Made by a program: the position numbers and the translations under genes
Notes under the pieces: model-generated
Database searches by the model: none
What the model was told of the DNA's origin: nothing
Seen by the model: only the letters and a program-made list of their open reading frames with translations
NCBI GenBank assembly: GCA_033065855.1
Contig: JAVXUO010003001.1
Location: 1,302,001-1,366,000, forward strand
Origin: Escallonia rubra
Taxonomy: Eukaryota; Streptophyta; Magnoliopsida; Escalloniales; Escalloniaceae
Direction of reading: 5' to 3'
DNA length: 64,000 nt
Shown: positions 1 through 14,270 of the stretch, in pieces
Layout of the letters: each line of letters opens with the position of its first letter
Position numbering within the stretch: position 1 is the stretch's first letter

Positions 1-9
1 AAATCATAG

Positions 10-597
10 GAGGTTTTTTTTTTTTTTTTTTGATAAACAAGAGAATTGCATAAATAATAAGCGGTTACAGAGATAGCCATTACGGCATTAAGAAAGCAAT
101 TTCACGACGCTAGACGTCATGAGGCACATACAAAGTAAAGATAATAATAATTACAAGTGACACCAATTATAGTAAGTGCTTGCAAAAGTGTAGAATCACA
201 AAAAATGAAGTAGAGAGAGAGAGATCTCATTGCAGCAAAATTTCATGCACCCAGTCCTGATGTACGGAGATACGGGCATGACACACAAAAGTTGCTAAAG
301 ATCTGGCCTCTTTTAGATACAAGTCTGTAGTCCTGTCAATGCTGCAATAATGAAGATCAACTATTATATAACAGGTATCATATATAACCGGCGCCACTTG
401 AGCTGAGATCTCTTCAGTGTCCGTCATCTGAGAGAGGAGAAGCTTTGAATTAGTAAGAATTTTAATATGAAATAATTTCCTATGCTTCGCCCATTCTACC
501 ACAGCTAGAACACTCTTAGCCAGTGCCGTTGATTGATCAGAGGTAGATTTGGAGACAGCAACAGACCCCCACCGTTTATGAAGATGGTTAAAGCACG
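10..597 (-). mobile_element. 5'-truncated LINE, 3' end only (RNase H-like tail, 3' UTR, poly-A)
   Basis: On the minus strand an open frame from about 597 to 227 is followed by an AT-rich 3' UTR and a poly-A tract (poly-T at about 14-31 on the plus strand). The frame resembles the RNase H-like tail of plant L1-type LINEs: a segment ALAKSVLAVVEWAKHRK stands where the catalytic Glu helix should be, then ILTNSKLL where the ESDS motif should be. The catalytic Glu and Asp are therefore replaced by Lys and Asn. The direct repeat AAATCATAG is at 1-9 and again at 598-606, which fits a target-site duplication whose left copy touches the window edge. No reverse transcriptase is present, so this is a dead 5'-truncated insertion. 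Confidence 0.7.
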
Positions 598-606
598 AAA
601 TCATAG

Positions 607-3600
607 AAGTTGTACAATACCTAAAACAACTCTTTCTTGGGTGGAAAATTATAAAGACGAGGACAATCCTTGTTGTTGGTGGAAGAGTCAGCTCAACTTG
701 CTGTTTGAGCTAACAGTTTGGCCTCGTAAAGGATGTCTGGAGCTCCCATGATGAGATTGCATACGGCAAAAGTAGAGCACAAATAATGTATTGTACCAAT
801 TGCAACCTTTTCAAGTGGTCAAATGTGCTGCACATGACCTGTCAACGAGTTGATGTCATTGGGTTAGGAGGACCAAGAAGCACTTAAATAGCAGAAACAA
901 GATTGAAGGAGTTTTCTGACACTTCTAACAAGCGAAGGACCATTCAGCTAAAATCGATAAACTTCAGGCTACCACATTATAGTTTTATAATTTATTGATA
1001 TGACTTAACAAAATTATGGTCAATGAAATACTTGGAAAAGGTGAGATCCCATAGGCACGAGGGTCCGAAGCTTTTGTCGGATGTAATTTGTTTAGGAAGA
1101 ACATTAGATCGATGATACACAGATGCTTATTATCGCTCATAGCCAAAAAAGATTTGCGCAACTTTTTTAGCTATTTCATTTTCAGATTCTGTGACCTCCA
1201 AGATACAGTGAAGCGACCTTGTCATTTTTCTTGCCATGGCTTCAGGGTATGCCCTTCTAAAAGTAGCCAAAGACGGGGATTAGAAATTAGACTCATCCTA
1301 ATTATTCTGATCTGTAGAGTAAAATAGCCAAGTCATCTTACTCTCAATCAAATTCTGCGTAGGATTAGTTGGGAAGTTGATAGGCTAGACTGGGGAGTCG
1401 ACCATGTGATGTGTAGGTTAGGGCGGCCATGTTGCGGCCTAAAGCTCAGTATATATATGCTTTCGTACCATCTTGCATTAACAAGATTTATACTGTAACT
1501 CCATAAATTAATTTACAATAATTGTGATTTGCTATGCTGTTTCTGCCTCAAAATTAGACAGCTCAAGGCTGTATCTACTGCAACAACATTTCATCTCCTC
1601 AGTTTAATAACCAAGTAGAATAATGATAACCGTCCGTAGCATGATGATGGGGTAGTGATGGGTGGTATCCTAGCTGAAAATAAACTCTTAATCATGGAGT
1701 AACACTTCGTATTTTTTGCCAAATTGAGCTATGAAATTGATAATTACCTCTCGAACGAATTAGGGTTTTGAAACAACTCTAACGTGATGATTCTCAAGAA
1801 TCAGGTCCAAGCCCGCGCCCCCCCCCCCCCCTCACTCCTAATTCAATTAGAATTCCACACCTATACGCGCATAAAGGAGCCTCCCCCAAATACGTGGGCA
1901 ACTATTTACACACAATCAACGCTGTGTTTCTTATTTTGTCGGAGTTCTATTAGGTAACTGTGCTCTGACTTAAGTATCGAAAAGTTCCAACTGAAAATTC
2001 GATAATGACTCATTTTTTGTCTTGTAGGTCGTCATTCTACATTACGGTTTTCGATCAATATTTTAGTGATGGCCGACCCGACGTAACATTTCTTTCTAGT
2101 CCGTTTAATACATGTCTCACTTGAAGGACTAATTTGGAACAAATTTTACCAATCCCCTCATAGAATACAAGTTTACAAGTAAAGCTACCTCTGTAATTTA
2201 CTCTCGTAATGTGTCATCAATGGTCAAAAACCCCAACTCGAAGCAAGAACAGGTAAAAGGGGATGAAGCTGATGTGCCAATCTCCCAAGCAGCAGAAGGG
2301 ATTGGGATTTCTCATTGTAACGCCATGTCGTGCCACGAAGCTTTAAGTTGTTTACTTGATTATTACAAGCTATTTTGAGCAGTAAACTGAACCTATTTCA
2401 TAGGTATGCTTTGCCTTTCGTAATGTGACACCTATGTCCTGACCCAATTCTGCATGTACAAGAAAAAGATAAAAAAGGACAGGATTGAAAGGCATAGAAA
2501 TGGCAAAGCAACGGAGTAATAGTAGTCATGTGAGTGAACAGAAGAGAGAAAGTGGTTGAAGCTTGGAAACAGCTGGGAAAGCTTGTTTTTATTTCATTTA
2601 GGACAAAGTGGTGAACACTTAAGAGCTCAGTAGTACTCTGCTTCTTTTCAACTAACTGGTTAAAATCTTTCTACAGACTAGCTTTTCATTCTGATCTTCA
2701 GCTGGGAAAATTTCAGGGCAAGTGCTTGACCCAGAGTTCTCATGGAAAACTTGCAGGAAAGAGTGTCCACTTCGAGGACAAGCGTACTACTCTTGCAAGA
2801 TGTTAGTCATTTCTTTATAATTAGCAGCCACTGGCGCTCACAGATTGAATCATGGACGCAAAAGACAGGACTCCGTCGTGAGATTGGTCCCACGAGCTGC
2901 GCGTGGCCTAATTACTTTCCAAATGCAAACATTTGTTGAAAGAAATTATTTAGAGTGGCAGAACCTTTATTAGGACTCGGAATAATGCAGCCTTCATTGC
3001 TCCAATCTTATTAGTGTTCTGCCAATTTAGATACTTTGTTCGGTTGAACTTGAATTTTGGCATCAATGTGCTACCAAACTTCCAAGAATCTCTGAAGGGA
3101 AAATCTGCTGAATTTTAATGAATGTGAATACCTAATTAGTTCTACTTTTCTAAAGGTCCTAAGTTGCCAATAATGCAGTACTAGATCAACAATTGCAAGC
3201 AGTATTGCATCAACGACCTGAAATGATGGTAGTTGAAAAGTCTGCAAAACCGACTCCAGAGACATTTCAAGCACACTTCAAACTAAAACCTGTTTGCTGC
3301 TCAAATCTTCTTAATTGTACAATTAGGCAAGTATCTTAATGTGGCGCTTTTTGTTCCCGGAAATTACACACAATGTAGTAGATTGTTACATTTGTTAAGA
3401 ACTTTGAATGCAATCAACTGTATGTTGCATTACTTGCATAAGGACATATGATTTCATGGTGTCTGTGACATCGGGCCACGAACTTGAATACCTCTACAAA
3501 AACTGCATGGACTCCATTGATGAGGTCAGTAGATTGCAATCCGAAGACTTGGTCCTCTGTTGCATACCTGTGGGCTGTGGCTATATTGACAAGCTGAAGG

Positions 3601-4466
3601 TTGTTCTAGACATTGTCTCCACCTACTGCAGTTCTTTCAATCTCTTTGCTGGAACAAAACAATGTTAAACTGACATAGACTACAATCTTTCACAGCCTCT
3701 CGTGCTCTTCTCTTCAATTGCCTCATTTTTGGATAGTGAAGAAAATGGTGATTGTTGCACTGCATTATGGTCCATTTGTTATTAGGAAGAAGGAGGAAGC
3801 ATCCGTTAAGATATCGTTTTCTGATATTCACAAGCTGGTGCCAAGTGCTTTAGTTTTGCCCAAACAACATACATGCAAGAAAGTCTAAGTTGGATATTTA
3901 AGAACTTGAGAAGAAACATGAATCTGTCCAATTATTGCATTGTGCATTATGGTTTCAAGTTGGAAATTTAACCGCATATCAACTAAACCGCAATCATCCA
4001 AGGCCGACACACACCCATAGCAATAGCATCCTCCTCTAAAACCTTTGCTTAATAATCCGGGGCAAGTTCCAAGTCGCGAAGCACACTAAAAGAGTTCCTC
4101 AGTCGAGCCTTAGCTGAACCAAGATTCACTTCACGCCAAACAAAACAAAGTTGGCATTCCCAGTTTGTTTAAGAAGTTCTGTAGTCTGATGAATGGCATT
4201 CCCAAAGGGGCTCTGGGTATTGAAATTTCATAAGTAAATTCCTTAATCGACCTATGGTCTCTTTCAACCATGGAGAGAGTAAGATACAACAATAATGTAG
4301 TATGCTACCACCATAATATTTAAAGGATGACACGGTACATAAAACGTAACAAAAGTTTTGTTCACTTGTACAAACTGTATCTCCTGTACATATAGTAAAT
4401 TAACTTCAAAGGATTGGAATGAAAACAGGTCTGATAGGAGTCCAGAGCTTCCATGACCAACATAAA
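607..4466. other. intergenic, AT-rich, no gene recognised
   Basis: Only short frames occur here and none resembles a known protein or has convincing splice sites. A poly-C run lies at about 1818-1831 and a TATATATA stretch near 1450. The part next to 4466 is probably the 3' UTR of the ARF gene. Confidence 0.5.
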
Positions 4467-6774
<2,308 letters not shown>

Positions 6775-7259
6775 GGGTAGTTTACAAATATGATCGCTTA
6801 TGTTTGAGCCTAACTTTTGAATGGTCCTCAAAGTTTGACTTGTTCGTTGTGGTCCTTCATATAAGCTTTATGTTTCCTAGTCGGTCCTCGGGTCCTTAAA
6901 ATTCGAGATTTCGTTAACATTAAAGGGGCAAAACCAGAATATCAACATTTGGTGGAAATTTTTTCCCCAAAACTAGATTCCTTGGTTTATTTGGTGGTGG
7001 TGGTGATTAACGAAGGTGGTGGGATCGGTGGCAAAACATATATAGGGAAAAGGTAATTAACTCGAAGAACAACGATATTAATTGTTCTTGCGTGATCTTT
7101 CAGTCTCGCCCCTCTAGAATTGACTACGTCTAGCGTTTGAGGACTTAGAGACCAAATAGGAATTGAAGCATAGATAAACGACCCAAAAGAAATAAGTCAA
7201 ACTTTAAGGACATTTAGAAATCAAGCCCAAACATAAAGGACCAGTTTTGTAACTTAACC
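6775..7259. mobile_element. non-autonomous DNA transposon with roughly 125-bp terminal inverted repeats
   Basis: The sequence from about 6775 to 6900 (GGGTAGTTTACAAA, then TTATGTTTGAGCC and TCAAAGTTTGACTTGTTC) returns as a diverged reverse complement at about 7130-7259. Both arms share TTTATGTTTG, AAAGTTTGACTT and TTGGTC-like blocks in the same order. Long arms enclosing a short non-coding core suit a MULE-type MITE. No convincing target-site duplication remains. The element lies just upstream of the ARF gene. Confidence 0.6.
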
Positions 7260-7867
7260 AAACAGGAAAATTTACAAAAATGGACCATTTTTAAAAACAA
7301 GTTGTGGACTATTTTCAGAATCAAATATGTACAGTGTCTTTTCAGCCCATCGCATGCTTAAGTCTTTGTTTCAATAAATAGTAGACCAAATATTAAACCG
7401 TATGGGCCCAACTTCGCAATGGGCCGAAAAGTGTGTTTAGATCTATGCATCAAAGTTTCTTTTCAGGGTTATTTTGGTAGATTCAAAAACTTATAAAATT
7501 GTAAGAATTTTGTGTTTCAGTTGATTTAGATTTTTCGTGTTAAGAAACTAAATTGAAAGTTTGTTAAGCATTACTAACTAAGTACCATTATTCATTTTTA
7601 ATGCTCACAATTCAAGTTTGCAGCAAAAAGTCTTCCTCACAAAAAATAAAAACTTTTTGGGCGTTTCGCGTGGATACTTTATTTCATGCTTAAATGTTAA
7701 ATGTATAGGTTGGTATGTTGATTTGGAAATTTCACAACTCAATCCTGTCCACCTATATGTAGCGTACTAACTGCTGCTCTTGACCCGGTACTTAACCGAT
7801 AATTTCTCCTTCTAATTATGGAATTAACAACATGTGGAATGAGATACGAGAGCGTGACTGTCTGTTG

Positions 7868-7874
7868 CATGCAT
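7868..7874 (+). promoter_or_regulatory. RY-type motif upstream of the small two-exon gene
   Basis: CATGCAT lies 50 bp before the predicted start at 7924, inside TTGCATGCATATTTGCA. The RY core (CATGCA) is bound by B3-domain seed regulators of the ABI3/FUS3/LEC2 class, so seed expression is possible. This is inferred from the motif only. Confidence 0.35.
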
Positions 7875-7923
7875 ATTTGCATTTAGAGCAGAGGGTTAAA
7901 GTTCTCAATCAGTGTCTACCAAC

Positions 7924-8290
7924 ATGAACAACGCATCAGCCAACAAGGTAGGACTTCACCATAAATGGAGCTCACGGTCTGTGTGAATTATGTGCGCGTT
8001 TTACATGCTTTTTGCACCTATAAACTCTTACATGTATATGCACAAGTGTTTGTCAATCTCAGGGGACGGTGGATGCACAAAGTCGAGATGGAAACAAGGT
8101 GGTGGTGGAGGCGGTAGATTACCGGTCATCCGCGGGGCAAGGCCAAGAACAGAGGCCTGTGGAGGTGATTCATGAGCCACATTCAGCCACACCGGACGTG
8201 GCCAGGATCGGTGGGGGCATCTTGGCTAGTGCCGCTGCTTCAGTGTCAGCCACCCTTCGCTCTGCCAAGGAAGTTTTATCGAAAAAGTAG
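7924..8290 (+). CDS. small plant protein of unknown function, 83 residues, two exons
   Basis: Exon 1 (7924-7947) encodes MNNASANK and ends at AAG|GTAGGA. Exon 2 (8063-8290) starts after a CTCAG acceptor and continues in frame with GTVDAQSRDGNK. The product is hydrophilic and rich in Val, Glu and Ala, with a central VVVEAVDYRSSAGQGQ segment and a C-terminal Ala/Ser-rich helix-like stretch (GGILASAAASVSATL) ending in EVLSKK. No transmembrane segment, signal peptide or catalytic motif is visible. I do not recognise a named family with confidence; composition and the nearby RY motif recall small seed or stress-related plant proteins, which is inference. An ATG-initiated first exon and matching splice phases make a real gene likely. 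Confidence 0.65.
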
Positions 8291-9288
8291 CTCCCCCCAC
8301 CAATTCCATTAACTTTGATCCCGGATTCCCACCATTGTTTGAGTTTCTTTAAATCACTATTCTCTTGCATTCCAGCAGTTTTTGTTTTTCCTGTAATTCG
8401 AGTTCCAGCAGCTTGAATTGATACATTCGTTGCTTATTCTGTGGCTAATTGAATTAAGTTCCCTGCTTTCTTGAATATCACGAGTCCTTTGCCAAGACTT
8501 TCGGAGCTTGATACACAACCAATAGCACCCTTTGGCCTCTGCATCTTGATCTTGCTTGTCGTATTAATAGATTGTGAGGGTGAGAGAGGGGGAGGGGGCG
8601 CTGCAGCCTCGGGAACAAACCGCAGTTTCCAACTCCAAGCATAGAGTACGAAGATTAATTACGTATCACCTTTAACCACTCACTGCAATGACAAACATAA
8701 AGATCAATTCACAGTTTATGACGAGCGCGCCAGTGAACCAGCTCTGTCCGAGGAATAACTAAACCAACAAAATAGAATCACCGCAAGAATCACTTAACCA
8801 GTGCAGACAAGCATAAAGTTAAATTCACAGATATGACGAGCACACCAGTAACCAAAATTCTGTGAGAGAATAACTAAACCAACAAAACAGTCAAGGTATC
8901 AAGGAGAGCAAAGTAAAATCATTAAAGCAGCAGTTACAGAAAAAGAATGGCATAAATGTAGATTGAAAATACTAAGGGCTCAACCAGACATGCTGGAGAA
9001 CCAAGTACCTACAGATTCAACAGACTGCAAGCAGCCTTACCAGAACTGGCAAATATCTTGAGCTTCTCATATTGGACAACTGGCCCTGAATCTAAGAGGA
9101 ACTATTATTGTTATACATCCTAAACAGACAACATAACAGCAAGTAGAAGTACAAGTTCATACATAGTGATTTATAAAGTAATACTTTTTGGCACATCAAC
9201 TAGTTAACAGATAATTGGTCAAGACGGTATTCAATAGTCGTCTTGTAACAACAGATAGAAAAACGATATTCATGCTTGAAGGAGGTCA
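8291..9288. other. intergenic between the small gene and EB1C
   Basis: Contains the presumed 3' UTRs of the two convergent neighbours. The stretches near 8690-8770 and 8810-8890 are imperfect direct repeats (ACAAGCATAAAG..AATTCACAG..ATGACGAGC..CACCAGT). No gene is seen. Confidence 0.45.
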
Positions 9289-12200
9289 TCAGTATGTCAT
9301 TAGGGGTGATCCGCTGCAATGGACATCAGAGGCATCAGCAATCCTTTGCCTTGGAGACAGTGTAGTGCTTGCAGCAGCATCAACATCAACATTAATGATG
9401 TTCTTTCTCTTCTGAGTTTCAGCTCTTGGCCTATCTTCTGGCAACTCAGATATGGGGCTCAGAGGCTCTCCTTGCCTGTCATGCTTGGAAATCATGGCTT
9501 GAGCTTCTGCCACCACTGATGCATCATCATCTGTAGCATATAAGATCCTCTTTATTGCTTCAACAACCTGCAACAGAAACATAAGATAATCAACAACTCA
9601 GGTATCCATCGATATCCATAAAACGCTTCAACCGTTCAAATTTCTCTGTTTAAAATGTTCAAAACAAGCAATACCGGTGAGTTTTCAATCTCAGGACACT
9701 GGCACAGGATCTCGATATCTCTCAGCTTTGCAAAGTAGAAATCCCTCTCCTTCTCCAGACTATCCACAGACAGCTTCAACTCTGTGATCTGGTTATAAAC
9801 ACGGGGGTTAGCCTTTCAACAGTCTTTAAGCTAAATTCTCTCCGCTGCAAGATTTTGTCACCTGTTGCTCATACGCGGACTCCCCACTTGAAGAAGGCCT
9901 GGTACTAGTAAACTTAACAGATTGATTTGTAGTGTTTGCAGACGGTGCATCATTTCTCCGAGCATTGTGAGCTTTTGATGGAGCTGCTGCACACCTGGCT
10001 GAAGATTGTGCCGGTGCAGATTTCTTGCTCACATCTTTGCCACCTTTGCAAGCATCTCTTCTTTCCAAAGCATTGTAGCTAACATTGGCAATAAGGAGCA
10101 AATCGTCATATATTCATAAAATCTTTCCAACGATTTTACAGAGCCTAGGTGGTCAAATAGTACAAGAAAAGGTTAACTAGCAGCACAGACTAGTATGTTT
10201 CAAATTATTGGAATGCTTGAATGTAACATCAAATTGCATTCGCACAGTCTTTATCTTCAAGGAAAATGCAAAAGAAGGAACAATTAGACGATAATTTCCA
10301 ACAGTTGCTAAAATAACAAATCTCGGGGGGAGCTACCATGCACAATTGTTGGCATTAGAAAACAAAACTTAATACCCAGGGGGGACAACATGGAGCTGCC
10401 AGTACCGATATCTGTCTCCCTATAGTATATCATGATAAGCAATTGATGTACAAAATTGAAGTATAAACTTAAAATCAACCATGAGATGCTACAAAAACAA
10501 CAAAATATCTTAGGGTGAATTACACCCAGGTCCCTAATGTTAGGGTGAAATTATGGTCAAGGACACAAAGTTTGAAAAGTTAACAAGACCGAAAACATGA
10601 AGTTTGTATCCGTCGTGTCCAACCATTGTTGACCCCATACCTATATCCTCAAGTCCTAACTTAGGGTATATAATTTTCAAACCTAGATTTCAAATTAGGG
10701 TCTCTTTCCCCTTCCCTATTTCTCTCTTGGTAGCAGCCATAATCACCCGCCACCAAATGACACCCCACTCAGAATGGGAGGAGGGTGGAGGATGATGGTG
10801 TGCAAGGACAACGGTTGGCGGACAGGTGTTAATAGGGTGCATGGCCACAACCACCACCACCCACTGTGAGGTGGGGAGGACGGTGGAGGTGGTGGAGGCA
10901 AGGAGAGGGAGAGGAAGGATGGTGGAATTGGCAGTGATGGTGAAGGGTGGTGGCAGCCGCAACCTCCTCTCTCAATTGACGTCGCAATAGCCAATCCAAC
11001 CGCCGTGGGCCATGGGCGCCACTACCGATGGTGCTTAGTGGCTACAATGTAGGGGTAGTGGGGGGATGTGGTGGTTTTTGTGATTTGCAATGGTAAGGGG
11101 GTGTTGCGGTGGTGGCTGGTGCTTGGCGATCTTGCTGCTTGAAGGGCGGGTGGTGGTGGGTGCTGCTTGGTGGCCGATGGATTTCGACTATGTTTCCTTT
11201 CAGGTGAAGAGCTCCATCTGCCATTCACGCATAAAGCCTAGACGCAAACACAAATTCAACCAGTTCCAATCTGGATAATTCTATGAGAGTGATACGAGCA
11301 ATTTTGTCATTCTGCATAATCCATTACGTATTTAGGTTTTTAGTCTGGTCAAAAGATATTGTTGATATCTGTCCAAACTAATGGACACGCGTGTAATTTC
11401 ACCTTAACCTCATAAATCTGGGTGTGATTAACTCAATAATCTATTTATGAATTGTTCTACCATTATACTAGTTAAATTACAACCAAGCTCATAATGCTTG
11501 GGCGATTTTCAACCAGGCTAGTGGTCCTTGTTTTGTAAAGAACAAAGTTCCCAAGCCACAAACTCAACAAAGCAATCATAAATATTACAACAAATTCATG
11601 TGAGTAAAATCCAAAAAAAAAAAGATTGTGTAAAAGAAACGGAATCGCAATTGAACCTAGAATTTCCTAATAACATCCCTAAACAAAAATAATTTCAATT
11701 GCAACCAACAAACATGGAGAGCGACTATGATCAAGCAAACAAGGTCAAAAAAGAGAACCAGCGTGCAAAGCTTATGCACATCTTTAGCAGGAAAACCAAA
11801 ATGCATGAAGTTCTAAATGAGGTAAAAATCAAAAATATCCAAGAGGAAGAGTCAGGGTGTGATGTTTACCTGTGGAGACCACCACCATTAACGGAATCAC
11901 AATATCGCTTCATCCACTGCATGAACTCTAGATTATCCAGGGGTCTTCCTTTCACTAACTTGCTCACCTCAATATGCTACATCCACATAAATGCAAAAGC
12001 TATCAATACGATAAGTTAAGACTTAAGACTACTAACACCAAGACGTATGAAAATGAAGTTGTTTCAGTTTCAATCACTAGTAATCCTACAATTCCGTATT
12101 AGGAAGTCATTAACAGGTCTAAATAAGTTTCTAATAGAAAACTTAGAAACGTGAATTACAGAATAGGAGAATAAATTGGGGGAGGAATTGGTGGAACCTT

Positions 12201-12549
12201 GGTAATCTTCATTTTGTTGAAAACGTCCTGAAGGACCTTGTAGTTCTGTATCATCTCGTACTCGCTCTTGGCGTCGAAATTAACCTTGTGCATAGGCACC
12301 ATGCCGGGATGGACGGCGTCCATCAACTGGCAGTGAACCGCACCGGAGCACGCCTGCAATCAATCAGATCCACCGCTTCCATAAGTTCATTCTTGTAATC
12401 TGACCACGAATCGTGAGAATTAGGGTTTCAGATAGAAGTACCTCTTCGACTTTGGAGAGACTGAGTTGGAGGGTGGAGTTGATCCATGCCAAGATCTCGG
12501 ACCTGCCGACGAAGTAGGCGCCGTCCATCATGCCTATGTTCGTCGCCAT
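9289..12549 (-). CDS. EB1C: microtubule plus-end protein, EB1C type
   Basis: Six exons on the minus strand: 12549-12442, 12353-12198, 11976-11870, 10078-9862, 9788-9675 and 9567-9289, giving 326 residues. Residues about 12-120 form a calponin-homology domain (start [20 protein letters not shown], then [19 protein letters not shown] and [20 protein letters not shown]), the microtubule-binding part of EB proteins. A Ser/Ala/Asn-rich linker follows. Residues about 197-245 ([29 protein letters not shown]) are the EB-homology coiled coil used for dimerisation. The tail carries a basic QKRK patch and ends PLMTY, as in plant EB1C, and lacks the acidic tail of EB1A/B. EB1C is known as a nuclear and spindle-associated form in Arabidopsis. 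Intron 3 (1.8 kb) holds a transposon-like insert. Intron 1 contains a telo-box-like TTAGGGTTT near 12420. Donor GTTCCA of intron 2 is weak but in the right phase. Confidence 0.95.
10513..11434. mobile_element. non-autonomous MULE-like element inside EB1C intron 3
   Basis: The left end GGGTGAATTACACCCAGGTCC is mirrored at the right end, whose reverse complement reads GAGTTAATCACACCCAGATTT. Further inward, TTAGGGTGAAATTA mirrors TTAAGGTGAAATTA. The terminus matches the GGGTGAATTACAC end of the Pack-MULE at 47612-48893, so both may belong to one superfamily. The core is GC-rich with CCACC/GGTGG runs and no recognisable captured gene. Flanking 9-mers (AATATCTTA and AATAATCTA) are only partly alike. 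Confidence 0.55.
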
Positions 12550-14270
12550 TTCGGATCTCTCTGCCTTCTGTCCGATGCCTCTCCGAGGTAGAGAGGGAGC
12601 GTGTGTGTGTGGACGTAGAATTTAGAGAGAGAAGAGGGGTGCGTTTGAAATGGGAGTTGAGCGGCACTTTTTCGGCTTTTGTGATTCAAAAAAAAATTGG
12701 ATGGAGGGTTTCCGGTGCGGGTCGCTTTTGCATTCGTAGGGCCTTGGCCCATAAAGGAATCTAACCCTTTGTGTTGGGCCTTAACAGGCCCAACTATCCA
12801 AGGGGCACGTCATCGTTTTAGTCAATTTTCAAGCCCCATAAACCAATCTAACCCCAAGTGCTTGGGCTTTAACGGACTCGTCAATAATCCAATCCAAGGG
12901 AGGGCAAGGGGCAGGCAATTTTTAGTCAATTGATCACCGCATCCCACTTTTTACTGCATTTTTATCGCTAATGATTTTCACGTAACACTCTTTGAAATCT
13001 TTTAGCGACACTTTCTATAGTTTTAGTGACGACGAAGTAGAGTATTTTGTGCCGGAAAGTGGATTGTTGCTTTCAATCCCTATCTTTTATACTCTTATAT
13101 TGTGTCAATTTCTATACCAAAATGTTTTTATCGTCTTAATTAGGATGTTAGATATCTTGGATTACGACGTGTTCGTGTTCGTGTACGTGTCAATTCAATC
13201 CAGGGAATGGTCGAGAGGTGTTTAGACAGAAGGGAGAAGGAAAGAGAGGGTCCCATACATATTCTCTTCTTCGAAGGCATGTCAAGAATATCGTTCTTTA
13301 AGTGGTTGTACCCCATTTGTAATTTATGGCTCAATTTTTTTTTTAATGAGTACACGTTAGAAGCTTTTTCGTAAGGTATGAATTATGAACCGGTCAAAAT
13401 AAACTTTGATAAATAAGGTCTTACTTAGATAGATATCATTGTAAAATTTTTGTCTAGCACTTTTCTTTTGGTTGACTTCGCTCTAATTGGTGAAAAGTTA
13501 ATATTTATGTCGATAAACTAGTTAAAGATACTATTTCCTCCGTCTCGGAACGGTTTGCCCCTCGAACTAAAGAAGGATGAGTTAGGTACTAAAGCATCTA
13601 GATTTGATGTAGGGGTAGTTAGTATTGGCGCATTATTTGAAAAGCAACTTTTTAATAGTTGAAAAGGACGTGCTCTAATTACTTTTAAGCGTAGCAATGT
13701 CAAGTAAAATAGTTGAGTGCCAAATATGCATTACACACAAGAATCTTACATCCAATGGTTATCATATGATTAATGTCTACTTTCGTGTTTTGCAATAATG
13801 TATCTGAATAATATAAACTAGTTAAAATCTCGTACTATGCACGCAGATAGAGATAGTTAATAATAATGAAGTGGGGGAAGGAAGATCATGAGGGAGATCA
13901 TCGTTTAAAGGTTATTTTGATACCAATGAAAATTTAACACCGATTTAACCAAATTTTAGAGGTTTGAGAGGCAGAGAACATGCCAACAAAATCCAAATAT
14001 ATATATAGAGTAAGATAAGCAATAATGCAACCAATGCTCCAAACTACTCAATTAGTGTCTGTAAGAGTTGATAAACAAGTTACCAAATTAGCAGTAACAA
14101 GCGGATTAGGTCAGACAACAAGATCTAATTATGGTCACAAAACAAAATACAGCACAAAACCTATTAACATCACAAGAATCAAAAGGCAGCTCAGATAAAC
14201 AAACACAACCTGTCAGTGAACCAATCATACACACATCTCTCTAGATCTAGGGGTGGTCCCTGTATCACTG
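12550..14270. other. intergenic, EB1C promoter side and LRR-RLK 3' side
   Basis: EB1C and the receptor kinase are both on the minus strand, so this holds the EB1C promoter (CT/GA-rich leader near 12570-12650) and the 3' flank of the kinase gene. No gene is seen in the AT-rich middle. Confidence 0.5.

Noticed and set aside
10690..11228. Pro/His-rich frames in EB1C intron 3
   Set aside because: They are translations of CCACC/GGTGG low-complexity DNA inside a transposon-like insert in an intron.
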